Positions 1 through 8,757 of a stretch of 64,000 nucleotides of DNA are shown here, in pieces. The notes below the pieces were generated by a model. It ran no database searches. It saw nothing but the letters and a program-made list of their open reading frames with translations, and had not been told where the DNA came from. Made by a program: the position numbers and the translations under genes. How positions within the stretch are numbered: position 1 is the first letter of the stretch; the number at the start of each line of letters is the position of its first letter. The stretch comes from CAIVPM01 sp964615145. GTDB taxonomy: Bacteria; Bacteroidota; Bacteroidia; Chitinophagales; Chitinophagaceae. Location of the stretch: contig CAZTOP010000005.1 in assembly GCA_964615145.1 (NCBI GenBank), positions 1 to 64,000 on the forward strand. Direction: 5' to 3'.

Positions 1-1
1 C

Positions 2-781
2 CTATCAGCCGGCAGCAATTACGAGTTCAAAGTAAACCCAATTAATTTTGATGCAAGTGTGAGCAGTTGCAAATTAGTAGATAAGTTTTTAAATACCGAA
101 ACGCCAATCAGCTTAAACAGCAGCACCCTGGTAGGTTTCAATGTAACCAGTGTAACAGGCAGCAATGCAGCAGGCAGATTCTATATAGTGTTCAATGCAA
201 CAGGTAATTTACCAACGAGCAACAGTTTAACAGTAAAAGCCTACAAGCAAAACAGTAACAGCATAAAAGTAGATTGGGAAGCCATAGCAGAGCAGAATGT
301 AAAAACATACACTGTAGAGAAATCAACCGATGCAACAAACTTTACCAAGTTAACAGAAGCAACAGCCAAGAATGGTAATACAACCAATGCTTACAGCATT
401 ACCGATAATAATCCAGTTGTAGGCGTAAACTACTATCGCATCCAATCAACTCAAACGAATAACAACAAAGTGTACAGCACAATAGTAAGAGTAGAGATGA
501 GCGATAAAGGCATAAAGAGCATTACGGTATATCCAAATCCTGTGAAGAGCAGCACAAACACAATAGGATTACAGATGAACAATTTAACAGCCGATGTTTA
601 TACAGCAAGATTGTACAACACCGCAGGGCAACAAGTATGGCAAAGCAGCCTGAGCCACAATGGCAATAATGGCAGCAGTAACTTACAGTTAAACAAAACA
701 TTGGCATCAGGCACTTATCAATTACAGTTAACAGATAGTAAAGGCAATAACTACCAGCAAACAGTATTGGTGGTGGAGTAG
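2..781 (+). CDS. C-terminal part of a T9SS-secreted cell-surface protein (5' end outside window)
   Basis: The frame is open from position 2, so only the last ~259 residues are present and the start lies upstream. The first ~75 residues are Ser/Asn/Thr-rich. They are followed by a fibronectin-III-like stretch (VDWEA..., YTVEKSTD, VNYYRIQ) and then a type A T9SS sorting domain of about 85 residues (VYPNPV, LYNTAGQQV, SGTYQLQLTD, ending in VLVVE). Known of the family: this C-terminal domain sends the protein through the type IX secretion system, where it is removed on export. The function of the mature protein cannot be told from this fragment. The DNA here reads visibly richer in C and G (many agc, aca and cag codons) than the following genes, as is common for large repetitive Bacteroidota adhesins. 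A strong terminator follows directly. Confidence 0.85.
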   Translation, partial: LSAGSNYEFKVNPINFDASVSSCKLVDKFLNTETPISLNSSTLVGFNVTSVTGSNAAGRFYIVFNATGNLPTSNSLTVKAYKQNSNSIKVDWEAIAEQNVKTYTVEKSTDATNFTKLTEATAKNGNTTNAYSITDNNPVVGVNYYRIQSTQTNNNKVYSTIVRVEMSDKGIKSITVYPNPVKSSTNTIGLQMNNLTADVYTARLYNTAGQQVWQSSLSHNGNNGSSNLQLNKTLASGTYQLQLTDSKGNNYQQTVLVVE

Positions 782-817
782 ATTTATAGTCAATGGACAA
801 TAGATAATTTGCAAATT

Positions 818-860
818 AAAACCCCCTTAAGAGTCTAAGCTTTTAAGGGGGTTTTGTTTT
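818..860 (+). terminator. Rho-independent terminator after the T9SS protein
   Basis: A perfect 13-bp stem (818-830 with 843-855, core ACCCCCTTAA / TTAAGGGGGT) encloses a 12-nt loop and is followed by a T-rich tail. It separates the secreted-protein gene from the sigma-factor unit. Confidence 0.88.
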
Positions 861-927
861 GCAGTAAATAATAATTTCATAATATTAAATAATTTCATAA
901 CTTAGTGTCGCATTTACTTAAAACCAA

Positions 928-1506
928 ATGACTGAACAAACACTCATACAAGCCTGCATTAACAACGAAGCTGCTGCACAGCGTGAGTTGTATAATAGGT
1001 ATAGTGGAATATTGTTTGCCATTTGTTTTAGATATGCACTAAACAGAGAGGATGCAGAAGATATGCTGCAAGAGGGGTTTGTTAAAATATTTAGGCGAAT
1101 TATTAGCTTTGAATATAAAGGGAATTTTGAAGGTTGGATGAGAAAGATAATTGTACATACTTGTATTAACTATTTAAAAAAGAATAAGAAATTTTCAGAT
1201 AATATAAGTTTGGAAAGTGTGTCAGAGATAGATATTAAAGAGGAAAGTATTGCTAGCAAACTACTAGGAAAACAAGTTATAGAATGCCTGCTTATGATGC
1301 CAATTGGATATAGAACAGTTATCAACCTATATGCAATTGAAGGTTACAGCCATAAAGAAATTGCCGAAATATTGGAGATTGAGGAAAGTACCAGTAGAAG
1401 TCAATATATCCGAGGAAAAGCTGTTTTGGAATCAATTCTCATAAAAAGGAAAATTATTAATTCTTCAAACGAGAAATTTGAATGGATTGCATTGCTAAAT
1501 AGTTAA
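928..1506 (+). CDS. ECF-type RNA polymerase sigma factor
   Basis: This 192-aa protein has the two-domain plan of ECF sigma factors. Region 2 is at ~residues 18-90 (RELYNRYSGILFAICFRY, NREDAEDMLQEGFVKIF, EGWMRKI). Region 4 is at ~115-165 (MPIGYRTVINLYAIEGYSHKEIAEIL, a helix-turn-helix). It would direct RNA polymerase to a specific promoter set. The stop lies 7 nt before a gene for a transmembrane/barrel protein, the usual place for an anti-sigma partner in Bacteroidota, so the pair is probably co-transcribed and partner-controlled. A similar pair sits at 37579-38145 and 36245-37576. The regulon is not evident from this window. The ATG start gives a normal family length. Confidence 0.93.
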   Translation: MTEQTLIQACINNEAAAQRELYNRYSGILFAICFRYALNREDAEDMLQEGFVKIFRRIISFEYKGNFEGWMRKIIVHTCINYLKKNKKFSDNISLESVSEIDIKEESIASKLLGKQVIECLLMMPIGYRTVINLYAIEGYSHKEIAEILEIEESTSRSQYIRGKAVLESILIKRKIINSSNEKFEWIALLNS

Positions 1507-1513
1507 GAAAATA

Positions 1514-2950
1514 ATGAACAAAAATTTTAATACACACGATTCGCTTGAGCAACTTCTTCAAAAGGAAGCCAACAAGCAACGTATGTATGCTTCAGATGCT
1601 ATTTGGGAAAATATTAGAGTCGAGCTACACGGTAAACCAAAGTGGCCTGCTTTATTGATTGTTTTTATTTCTATTGTAAGTTTACTTGTTATTACAACTA
1701 TATTCAATTATCCTCCAAAAAGCTTGTTAATAAAAACCTTTGACAAAAATCAATCTACACCAAATATTGCTTATAAAAAAAGTGAAGACTTTTCAAAAAA
1801 ACAAAACTTTTTAAACAACTTAACTATAACTAATTCTAACAATCAAAAAAACTTTAAAGCTTTTGCAATAGACCACTTAGTTCAAAATTATTCTTTCGAA
1901 GTTGATGATAAAAACTTGGAAAATATTGATGGCAATAATGAAAATAGAGAGCTTGAAAGTATGGTTAACGATAATTCAACTATAGCTGGTGTTAATAATG
2001 AAAAAATTGACTTTAAACTAAACAGGGCTTCTTCTATTTCAGAGGATGAAAATTTTGAAAAATTTATTACTAGTACCAACCTAGTTTCTGATGAAAATAA
2101 AGCTTTGAAGCTTGATTCAAATATGAATAAATCAATTTTACCAATATTGTCTAATAGTAATTTAAGCAAGGAAACAGAAGCTTACATTAATCAGTTTAAA
2201 AAAGAAGCTCAAATAAAAACAAGTTCAAATACTAAGTGGAAGTTGCAATTTTATTTAACGCCTTCCCTAAGCTATAGAACATTGGATGATGACAAATCAA
2301 GGTTAATATACACCACAAATCAGGCAGATAGACAAGCTTTAAGTAACAATGTTAATGATGTGGTTAGACATAAACCAGCAATGGGGATAGAATTTGGTGT
2401 TGCTGTATTATATGGAATAACTAAGAATTTTCACTTAAAATCTGGTTTGCAGTTTAACTCAAGACAATATGGAATTGATGCTTATAGAGCAGATGGACAA
2501 GCTAGTTTTGCTTACGTTCAAAATAATCAGTTAAACACAATTAGTTTGCAGTCGACCTATACTACTAAGCAAGGGTTTAATCAAACTAAGTTAGACAATC
2601 AATTGTATCAAATATCTATGCCTATTGGTGTACAATGGGATTTTGTGCAAGGTGAACGTTGGGGCGTTAGTGTAGCAGCTACACTGCAACCAACTTATAC
2701 TTTTAATAACAATATTTATGTTGTATCTACCGATTATAAATACTACGCTGACGGCAACCCTTTTTTTAGACGTTGGAATATCAATTCAAGCTCAGAATTG
2801 TTTCTTACACTAAAATCTAAAAATTTAAATTGGTTTTTTGGGCCACAAATTAGATTCCAACAAAAGCCAACCTACAATGACATTTATCCTATAAAAGAAT
2901 ATAGGGTCGATTATGGAATTAAAGTTGGTTTCACTAAATCTTTACGATAA
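1514..2950 (+). CDS. Predicted dual-membrane-spanning anti-sigma/outer-membrane barrel protein
   Basis: In this 478-aa protein, residues 1-44 are a hydrophilic N-terminus with a Trp at 31 and Leu at 38 (DAIWENIRVEL). One hydrophobic membrane helix follows at ~45-64. Then comes a ~175-residue linker that is Asn/Ser/Lys/Glu-rich and low in complexity, and from ~243 a porin-like barrel (alternating aromatic strands, ending GIKVGFTKSLR). There is no signal peptide. The layout matches the dual membrane-spanning anti-sigma (Dma) type described in Bacteroides: cytoplasmic sigma-binding segment, inner-membrane helix, periplasmic linker and outer-membrane barrel. That assignment is inferred from architecture and from the ECF sigma gene 7 nt upstream. 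Residues 280-478 alone would be called a PorT-like barrel. Confidence 0.78.
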   Translation: MNKNFNTHDSLEQLLQKEANKQRMYASDAIWENIRVELHGKPKWPALLIVFISIVSLLVITTIFNYPPKSLLIKTFDKNQSTPNIAYKKSEDFSKKQNFLNNLTITNSNNQKNFKAFAIDHLVQNYSFEVDDKNLENIDGNNENRELESMVNDNSTIAGVNNEKIDFKLNRASSISEDENFEKFITSTNLVSDENKALKLDSNMNKSILPILSNSNLSKETEAYINQFKKEAQIKTSSNTKWKLQFYLTPSLSYRTLDDDKSRLIYTTNQADRQALSNNVNDVVRHKPAMGIEFGVAVLYGITKNFHLKSGLQFNSRQYGIDAYRADGQASFAYVQNNQLNTISLQSTYTTKQGFNQTKLDNQLYQISMPIGVQWDFVQGERWGVSVAATLQPTYTFNNNIYVVSTDYKYYADGNPFFRRWNINSSSELFLTLKSKNLNWFFGPQIRFQQKPTYNDIYPIKEYRVDYGIKVGFTKSLR

Positions 2951-2996
2951 ATTTTGCTTTTATTTATTGTTTATTTGCAATAACAAATTTTGCTAT

Positions 2997-3587
2997 ATGT
3001 ATAAATTTATTGTTGTATTTGTTACAGTTTTGTTTGTTATTGCAGGATGTAAAAACTCGAAACCTGTGCAGCCTGATTCTAGAAATCAAGAGGATACTTC
3101 ATCGAGATTCCCGATAATGGAAATGATAAAAGAAGATGCACTTGATATAGAAAAAACACCCTATTTTATTTATAAAACAACAACGATAGGACAAGAAAAA
3201 AAATATTCAGATTCATCTGCAATTGCTGCTGCCGATGTATTAAAATTGATAAGTCCTGTGTTAAATATCGACATTTCAAGTAAAAAAAATAGAATAAGAT
3301 ACAAAGAAGTCTCTTTTCAAGATTTAACTACAAACAGTATTTCAATAATAACAACATCGCTCGATAAAGACGATGACTTGAAAAGTGTAACAGCATTGCT
3401 TAACAATGAAACTAATAAATTGAAAACTGCATACATTGTTTTTGGTAAAGCTAATTCAGACTCAATAATAAAAACCACTTATTATTGGAAAGCGGGAAAA
3501 AGCATTTTGATTACTAAATCAATTACTAAAAATAATGTTATACAAGATATAAGACAGTTTATTAATTGGAATGATTATACTCAATAA
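2997..3587 (+). CDS. Lipoprotein of unknown function
   Basis: The frame extends upstream to 2913, but that would overlap the barrel gene. The ATG at 2997 gives a proper lipoprotein signal peptide (hydrophobic FIVVFVTVLFVIAGC, lipobox Cys at residue 18) and a 196-aa product. The rest is soluble and Ser/Lys/Asp-rich, with no recognised domain. It lies 46 nt after the sigma/anti-sigma pair and only 2 nt before uvrC on the same strand, so it is probably co-transcribed with either or both. The function is unknown. Confidence 0.75.
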   Translation: MYKFIVVFVTVLFVIAGCKNSKPVQPDSRNQEDTSSRFPIMEMIKEDALDIEKTPYFIYKTTTIGQEKKYSDSSAIAAADVLKLISPVLNIDISSKKNRIRYKEVSFQDLTTNSISIITTSLDKDDDLKSVTALLNNETNKLKTAYIVFGKANSDSIIKTTYYWKAGKSILITKSITKNNVIQDIRQFINWNDYTQ

Positions 3588-3589
3588 GT

Positions 3590-5401
3590 ATGACTGCTGA
3601 AACCTTTGCTACCATTGCACCTTCATTGCCTCATCATCCTGGCATTTACAAATATTTTGATTCAACTAACACTATTATTTATGTTGGAAAAGCAAAGGAT
3701 TTAAAAAAACGTATTAGTTCTTATTTTAATAAAAATCAAAATAGTTTTAAAACTATTGAACTTGTAGAAAAGATTGCTAAAATCGAGTTTACTATTGTTA
3801 ACACTGAGCAAGATGCATTGTTGCTTGAAAATGCCTTAATAAAACAATATTACCCTAAGTATAACATTAGTTTAAAAGATGATAAAACATACCCTTTTAT
3901 AGTTATTAAAAAAGAACCTTTTCCCCGAGTTTTTTTTACCAGGAGAAAAATAAATGATGGCTCAGAATATCTAGGACCTTTCACTTCAGTTTTTTATGTA
4001 AGAGAGTTATTGCAGTTTGTAAAACAGTATGTACCTCTTAGAAATTGCAAACTGAATCTTACTGAAAAAAATATTCAGCAAAACAAGTTTAAAGTGTGTT
4101 TAGAGTATCATTTAGGTAATTGTAATGGTCCTTGTCAAGGCTATCAAACAGCACAAGAATATAATGAGGGGCTACAACATTTAAAAGATATCTTAAAAGG
4201 TAATGTAAGTTCGGTAACACAGTACTTTAAACGACAAATGCAAGAGTTTGCATTGCAGTTGCAATTTGAAAAAGCCGAAGCAATAAAAAAGAAAATTGAA
4301 TATCTGGAAACCTATCAAGTTAAATCGGTTGTAGTAAGTAAAAATGTTACAAATGCTGATGTTTTTAGTATTGAATCTGAAGGAAACAATGCTTTTGTAA
4401 ACTATTTAATGGTTCATAATGGAACTATTGTGCAAACACATACACAACAGTTAGAAACTAAATTAGATGAGACAGAACAAGAAACTTTAGCTTTTGCTAT
4501 CACTAATTTTAGAGAAACTTTTAAAAGCATGGCTAGTGAAATTATTGTGCCATTTGAAGTTGATTATTTGAATGATACCATTACTCAAACTATTCCTAAG
4601 GCTGGGGATAAAAAAAAGCTTTTAGACTTATCATTAAAAAATGTTGGTTATTTCAAAGAGGAATTAAGAAAAAGGAAAATGCTTGGATTGCATAAAAAAA
4701 CCAATGAAGAAATGTTGGATATATTGGCAGAGTTACAAGATAACTTACAATTATCAGACCTTCCAATTCATATAGAATGTTTTGATAATTCTAACTTTCA
4801 AGGTAGTTTCCCAGTGAGTGCTTGTGTGTGTTTTAAAAATGGATTGCCAAGTAAAAATGATTATAGAAAATTTAATGTTAAAACAGTTAAAGGCATTAAT
4901 GATTTTGCATCAATGAAAGAAGCAGTTTATAGGCATTACAAAAGATATGTTGATGAAAATAAAGCTTTGCCGCAGCTAGTAATTATTGATGGAGGAAAAG
5001 GACAATTGAGTTCTGCATTAGAAAGTATTGAGGAATTGAATTTAACTGGAAAGCTTACTTTGATTGGTTTAGCTAAAAATGAAGAAGAAATATTTTTTGC
5101 TGGAGATCAGCAATCAATTAAACTAGATTGGAATAGCGAAGGGCTAAAATTAATTAGAAGAATTAGAGATGAAGTGCATCGCTTTGGTATTACTTTTCAT
5201 AGAAGTCAAAGAAGCAAAGGAGCTATTAAAAACGAACTTGAGAGTATTGAAGGAATTGGTGCAAATACTATTACAACTCTACTTAAGAAATTCAAGTCTG
5301 TTAAAAAAATAAAAGAACAAAGTCTTGATAGCTTAGTGAGCATAGTTGGAAAGCAAAAAGCAAACATTCTGATAAATAGTTTTATGGTAAAAGAAGATTG
5401 A
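3590..5401 (+). CDS. uvrC: UvrABC system excinuclease subunit C
   Basis: UvrC makes the 3' and 5' incisions around a DNA lesion bound by UvrB in nucleotide excision repair. The 603-aa length is normal for the family. Domains in order: an N-terminal GIY-YIG nuclease at ~14-92 (GIYKYFD, IIYVGKAKDLKKRISSYF); a Cys-bearing segment (CLEYHLGNCNGPC); a UVR motif at ~205-238 for UvrB contact; a C-terminal RNase H-like nuclease (IECFDNSNFQG, VIIDGGKGQL, HRFGITFHR); and helix-hairpin-helix repeats at ~545-600 (IEGIGANTITTLLKKF). The ATG lies 2 nt after the preceding lipoprotein stop. Confidence 0.97.
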   Translation: MTAETFATIAPSLPHHPGIYKYFDSTNTIIYVGKAKDLKKRISSYFNKNQNSFKTIELVEKIAKIEFTIVNTEQDALLLENALIKQYYPKYNISLKDDKTYPFIVIKKEPFPRVFFTRRKINDGSEYLGPFTSVFYVRELLQFVKQYVPLRNCKLNLTEKNIQQNKFKVCLEYHLGNCNGPCQGYQTAQEYNEGLQHLKDILKGNVSSVTQYFKRQMQEFALQLQFEKAEAIKKKIEYLETYQVKSVVVSKNVTNADVFSIESEGNNAFVNYLMVHNGTIVQTHTQQLETKLDETEQETLAFAITNFRETFKSMASEIIVPFEVDYLNDTITQTIPKAGDKKKLLDLSLKNVGYFKEELRKRKMLGLHKKTNEEMLDILAELQDNLQLSDLPIHIECFDNSNFQGSFPVSACVCFKNGLPSKNDYRKFNVKTVKGINDFASMKEAVYRHYKRYVDENKALPQLVIIDGGKGQLSSALESIEELNLTGKLTLIGLAKNEEEIFFAGDQQSIKLDWNSEGLKLIRRIRDEVHRFGITFHRSQRSKGAIKNELESIEGIGANTITTLLKKFKSVKKIKEQSLDSLVSIVGKQKANILINSFMVKED

Positions 5402-5450
5402 ATTTAATTTTTTGCTAATTTCAAGTTTCACCTTTGGTAACTAATTAACA

Positions 5451-6158
5451 ATGCAAAATATTTTAAGTTCCATACAGTCGGCCGTTTCACATTTTTTATT
5501 TCCTCATAATTGTTTGGGTTGTTCAATAGATATTTTGAGAGACGACGATTTGTTATGCTCAAAATGCATGACTCAATTGCCATATACACATTTTACAAAT
5601 GCAGTAAATAATCCCATAGAAAAAGTATTTTACGGACGTTTAAATGCAGAACAGGCAACCTCATTGGTCTACTATTCAAAAGATTCTTTAGTACAATTTT
5701 TACTGGCACAATTAAAATATAAGGGCAATAAAGAAGTTGGGTTATACTTTGGAAAATTATTAGGATTTGCTTTACAGCAATCTTCAAGATTTAATACAAT
5801 AGATGCCTTGATAGCTTTGCCTTTGAATGAAAAAAAAGAATTTAAGCGTGGCTATAATCAAGCTATGTTAATATGTCAAGGAATTGCATCTGTTTTGAAT
5901 AAACCCATTTTAAAAAATGCTGTTGTTAGAACAGTCTTCACTGAAACACAAACACACGAAAATAGAATTAACCGTTTTCAAAATATGGATGGAGTTTTTA
6001 AAGTATCAACGCCTTCTGCTATAGAAAACAAACACATACTTTTGGTAGATGATGTTATAACTACAGGAGCTACTTTAGAAGCTTGTGGAATGGAAATTTT
6101 AAAGCAACAAAATACAAAGCTTAGTTTTGCCACTATTGCTTGTTCCATTAACCAATAG
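5451..6158 (+). CDS. ComF-family phosphoribosyltransferase-like protein
   Basis: This 235-aa protein has a four-Cys zinc finger near the N-terminus (C21, C24, C36, C39: CLGC ... CSKC) and a type I phosphoribosyltransferase fold ending in the PRPP-binding loop (ILLVDDVITTGAT, ~196-208). Known of the family: ComF/GntX proteins. ComFC is needed for DNA uptake in naturally competent bacteria; the enzymatic substrate is not settled. A comEC homologue is also present, at 43250. It sits 49 nt after uvrC on the same strand and may be read from the same transcript. Confidence 0.92.
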   Translation: MQNILSSIQSAVSHFLFPHNCLGCSIDILRDDDLLCSKCMTQLPYTHFTNAVNNPIEKVFYGRLNAEQATSLVYYSKDSLVQFLLAQLKYKGNKEVGLYFGKLLGFALQQSSRFNTIDALIALPLNEKKEFKRGYNQAMLICQGIASVLNKPILKNAVVRTVFTETQTHENRINRFQNMDGVFKVSTPSAIENKHILLVDDVITTGATLEACGMEILKQQNTKLSFATIACSINQ

Positions 6159-6202
6159 CAAAAAATCGATTTATAAATTTTACGTTTTACAAGTGCTCAA
6201 TA

Positions 6203-8728
6203 ATGCAAACAGATACTTCAAATATTAACTTTCAGCTGGCTGCCGATTTTGTTCAATTCACCAATAGACCTATTTTTTTAACTGGTAAAGCTGGTACTGG
6301 TAAAACTACTTTTTTAAAATATATAAAAGAACATAGTAATAAGTCTATTGCTGTAGTAGCACCAACTGGAGTTGCAGCAATTAATGCAGGTGGCGTTACA
6401 ATTCACTCTTTTTTTCAATTGCCTTTTACCCCTTATGTCCCAGTAAAAGCAGGCTTTTCGAGCAACCATGAAATGGTTACTGATAAGCATCAATTGTTAA
6501 CTAAAGTAAAATTGAATAAGGAGCGAATTAGTATAATTCAAAAACTAGAGCTACTCATTATAGATGAAATAAGTATGGTGCGTTGTGATGTTTTGGATGC
6601 TATTGATCAAGTGTTGCGTCATTATAGAAGTCAACACTACAAACCATTTGGAGGTTTACAAGTGTTATTAATTGGCGATATGTTTCAATTGCCACCTGTT
6701 GTTCCAACTGCTGAATGGCAAATACTTAATCAGTATTATACAAGTCCATACTTTTTTGATAGTATGGTAATAAAAGAATGTGAGCCTGCCTATATTGAGC
6801 TAAATAAAATTTATAGACAAGATGATGAAAATTTTATTAGCCTGCTCAATAAAGTTCGTAATAATAATTTAGATGAAGATGCTTTTGAAATTTTGCAAAG
6901 TCTTTATAATAGCGATTTTGAGCCCCAAAAAGAAGATGGCTATATTACTTTAACCACACATAATTCCAGAGCCGATGCTATTAATGCAGAAGCCTTAACA
7001 TCTATAAAAAGTGAGTCTTATTTTTTTAAAGCTGTTATTGAAAATGATTTTCCTGAAAAGATGTTTCCTACAGATGAAGTGCTGGAATTTAAGTTGGGTT
7101 CGCAGGTAATGTTTACTAAGAATGATTTAGATAAAACTAAAAGATATTTTAATGGCAAAATAGGTACAATTGAAAAAATTAGCAACGATGAAATACAAGT
7201 AAAATGCAGCGATAGCAACGATTTGATTAAAGTTGAAAAATACAGATGGGAGAATATTGTTTATACTTTAAATCCACAAACCAAACAAATTGATGAAGAA
7301 GTTGTAGGTGTATTTACACAATATCCATTGCGTTTAGCTTGGGCAATTACGATTCATAAAAGTCAGGGATTAACTTTTGATAAAGCTATTATTGATGCAG
7401 GAAAAGCATTTGCACCAGGGCAAGTGTATGTTGCATTGAGTAGATGCAGAACGCTCGATGGCATTGTATTAGTAAGCAAAATTGGTAGTAATAGTTTATT
7501 TGCTGATCCACATATTCAGCAATTTGGAAATCAGTATAAAAACAATCAACTTGAAAGTAGTTTACAGTTTGAGAAACATTTGTTTCAAAACGATATTTTA
7601 CAGGAAATATTTAACTATGACACAGAGATAAAAGCTATTAACAAACTGCAAAATTTAGTAGTTGAACAAAAAAATTCTTTCAATCAATCTGCAACTATTT
7701 TCATAAAAAATATAAAGGAAAAACTAGAATTATACAGCAGATACGGAAAACAATTTATTGGAGAATTAGGAACGCTGAACGATAATATGATTTTGCCAGA
7801 ACAAAATATTGCATTGCAACAGCGGTTTACTAAAGCAGCTAATTGGTATAGCAATCATCTGAAAACTTTATGCGAACTTATTAATACGTCAAATGCTTTA
7901 ACAGACAATAAGGACAATGCAAAAAATTATGATACATTGTTAAAAGAGGCTTACAATTCAATTGCACAAAAACAATCTATTTTACAAGTTTCAGAAAATG
8001 GATTTGACTATAATTTGTATCAGAAAACAAAAAAAGAATTTGTCCCTAGTGGCTTTACGGTTTCAGCTAATTCTAAAAAATCTTCAGGTAGTTTTAAACA
8101 TGCAACACATCCTGATTTGTACAACGCTTTAAAAGAATTAAGAGATGAAATTGCAGCAGATGCTAATGAACAAACTTATATGATTGTAGGCAATAAAACC
8201 CTCGATGAGTTAGCCACTTATTTACCCCAAAATAAAACAGAACTCAATCAAATAAGTGGTTTTGCTGCTGCTAAAATTAAACAATATGGAACTGAGTTTT
8301 TGCAAATAATTGTTGAATATTGTACCCAAAAAAATCTTGAATCATTAGTTCATAAAAAAATTAAAACTCAAAAAATCAAGAATAATAATGGTGAGGAGAC
8401 CAAAGAAGAAAAGCCAAATACCTATGATGAAACTTATAAACTTTATATTCAAGGCAAAAGCATTAATGACATTGCCAAAGAACGCAGCCTAACAAGTACA
8501 ACCATTGAGGGTCATTTAGCAAAGTTTATTGCTAATGGTAGTGTTACAATTACTGATTTTATTCCTATTGAAAAGGCCTCTATAATAATAAAATCATTAG
8601 AAGGATTTGAAAAAGGAGCCTCAATTATTCCAATTAAAGAAAAGTTAGGAATTGATTATAGTTTTGGAGAAATTAGAATGACAATAGCACACTTGGATTT
8701 TGTGAATAGTAAATCATTAGAACATTAA
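6203..8728 (+). CDS. PIF1/RecD2-like AAA helicase with HRDC and helix-turn-helix C-terminus
   Basis: This 841-aa protein has Walker A at G28-T35 (GKAGTGKT), Walker B at ~117-125 (LLIIDEISM, D121/E122), the superfamily 1 motif YVALSRCRTLDG and an AITIHKSQGLTF motif, all typical of PIF1-like 5'-3' helicases. After the motor comes a ~200-residue helical region, then an HRDC-like domain at ~645-715 (HPDLYNALKELRDEIA, LNQISGFAAAKIKQYG). At the C-terminus is an HTH_40-like domain (YIQGKSINDIAKERSLTSTT). HRDC and HTH_40 usually sit on RecQ, so this combination links PIF1-type and RecQ-type helicases and is common in Bacteroidota. The expected role is DNA unwinding in repair or recombination. Confidence 0.92.
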   Translation: MQTDTSNINFQLAADFVQFTNRPIFLTGKAGTGKTTFLKYIKEHSNKSIAVVAPTGVAAINAGGVTIHSFFQLPFTPYVPVKAGFSSNHEMVTDKHQLLTKVKLNKERISIIQKLELLIIDEISMVRCDVLDAIDQVLRHYRSQHYKPFGGLQVLLIGDMFQLPPVVPTAEWQILNQYYTSPYFFDSMVIKECEPAYIELNKIYRQDDENFISLLNKVRNNNLDEDAFEILQSLYNSDFEPQKEDGYITLTTHNSRADAINAEALTSIKSESYFFKAVIENDFPEKMFPTDEVLEFKLGSQVMFTKNDLDKTKRYFNGKIGTIEKISNDEIQVKCSDSNDLIKVEKYRWENIVYTLNPQTKQIDEEVVGVFTQYPLRLAWAITIHKSQGLTFDKAIIDAGKAFAPGQVYVALSRCRTLDGIVLVSKIGSNSLFADPHIQQFGNQYKNNQLESSLQFEKHLFQNDILQEIFNYDTEIKAINKLQNLVVEQKNSFNQSATIFIKNIKEKLELYSRYGKQFIGELGTLNDNMILPEQNIALQQRFTKAANWYSNHLKTLCELINTSNALTDNKDNAKNYDTLLKEAYNSIAQKQSILQVSENGFDYNLYQKTKKEFVPSGFTVSANSKKSSGSFKHATHPDLYNALKELRDEIAADANEQTYMIVGNKTLDELATYLPQNKTELNQISGFAAAKIKQYGTEFLQIIVEYCTQKNLESLVHKKIKTQKIKNNNGEETKEEKPNTYDETYKLYIQGKSINDIAKERSLTSTTIEGHLAKFIANGSVTITDFIPIEKASIIIKSLEGFEKGASIIPIKEKLGIDYSFGEIRMTIAHLDFVNSKSLEH

Positions 8729-8757
8729 TAGCCTAATATTGCACCTTTAAATTAACA

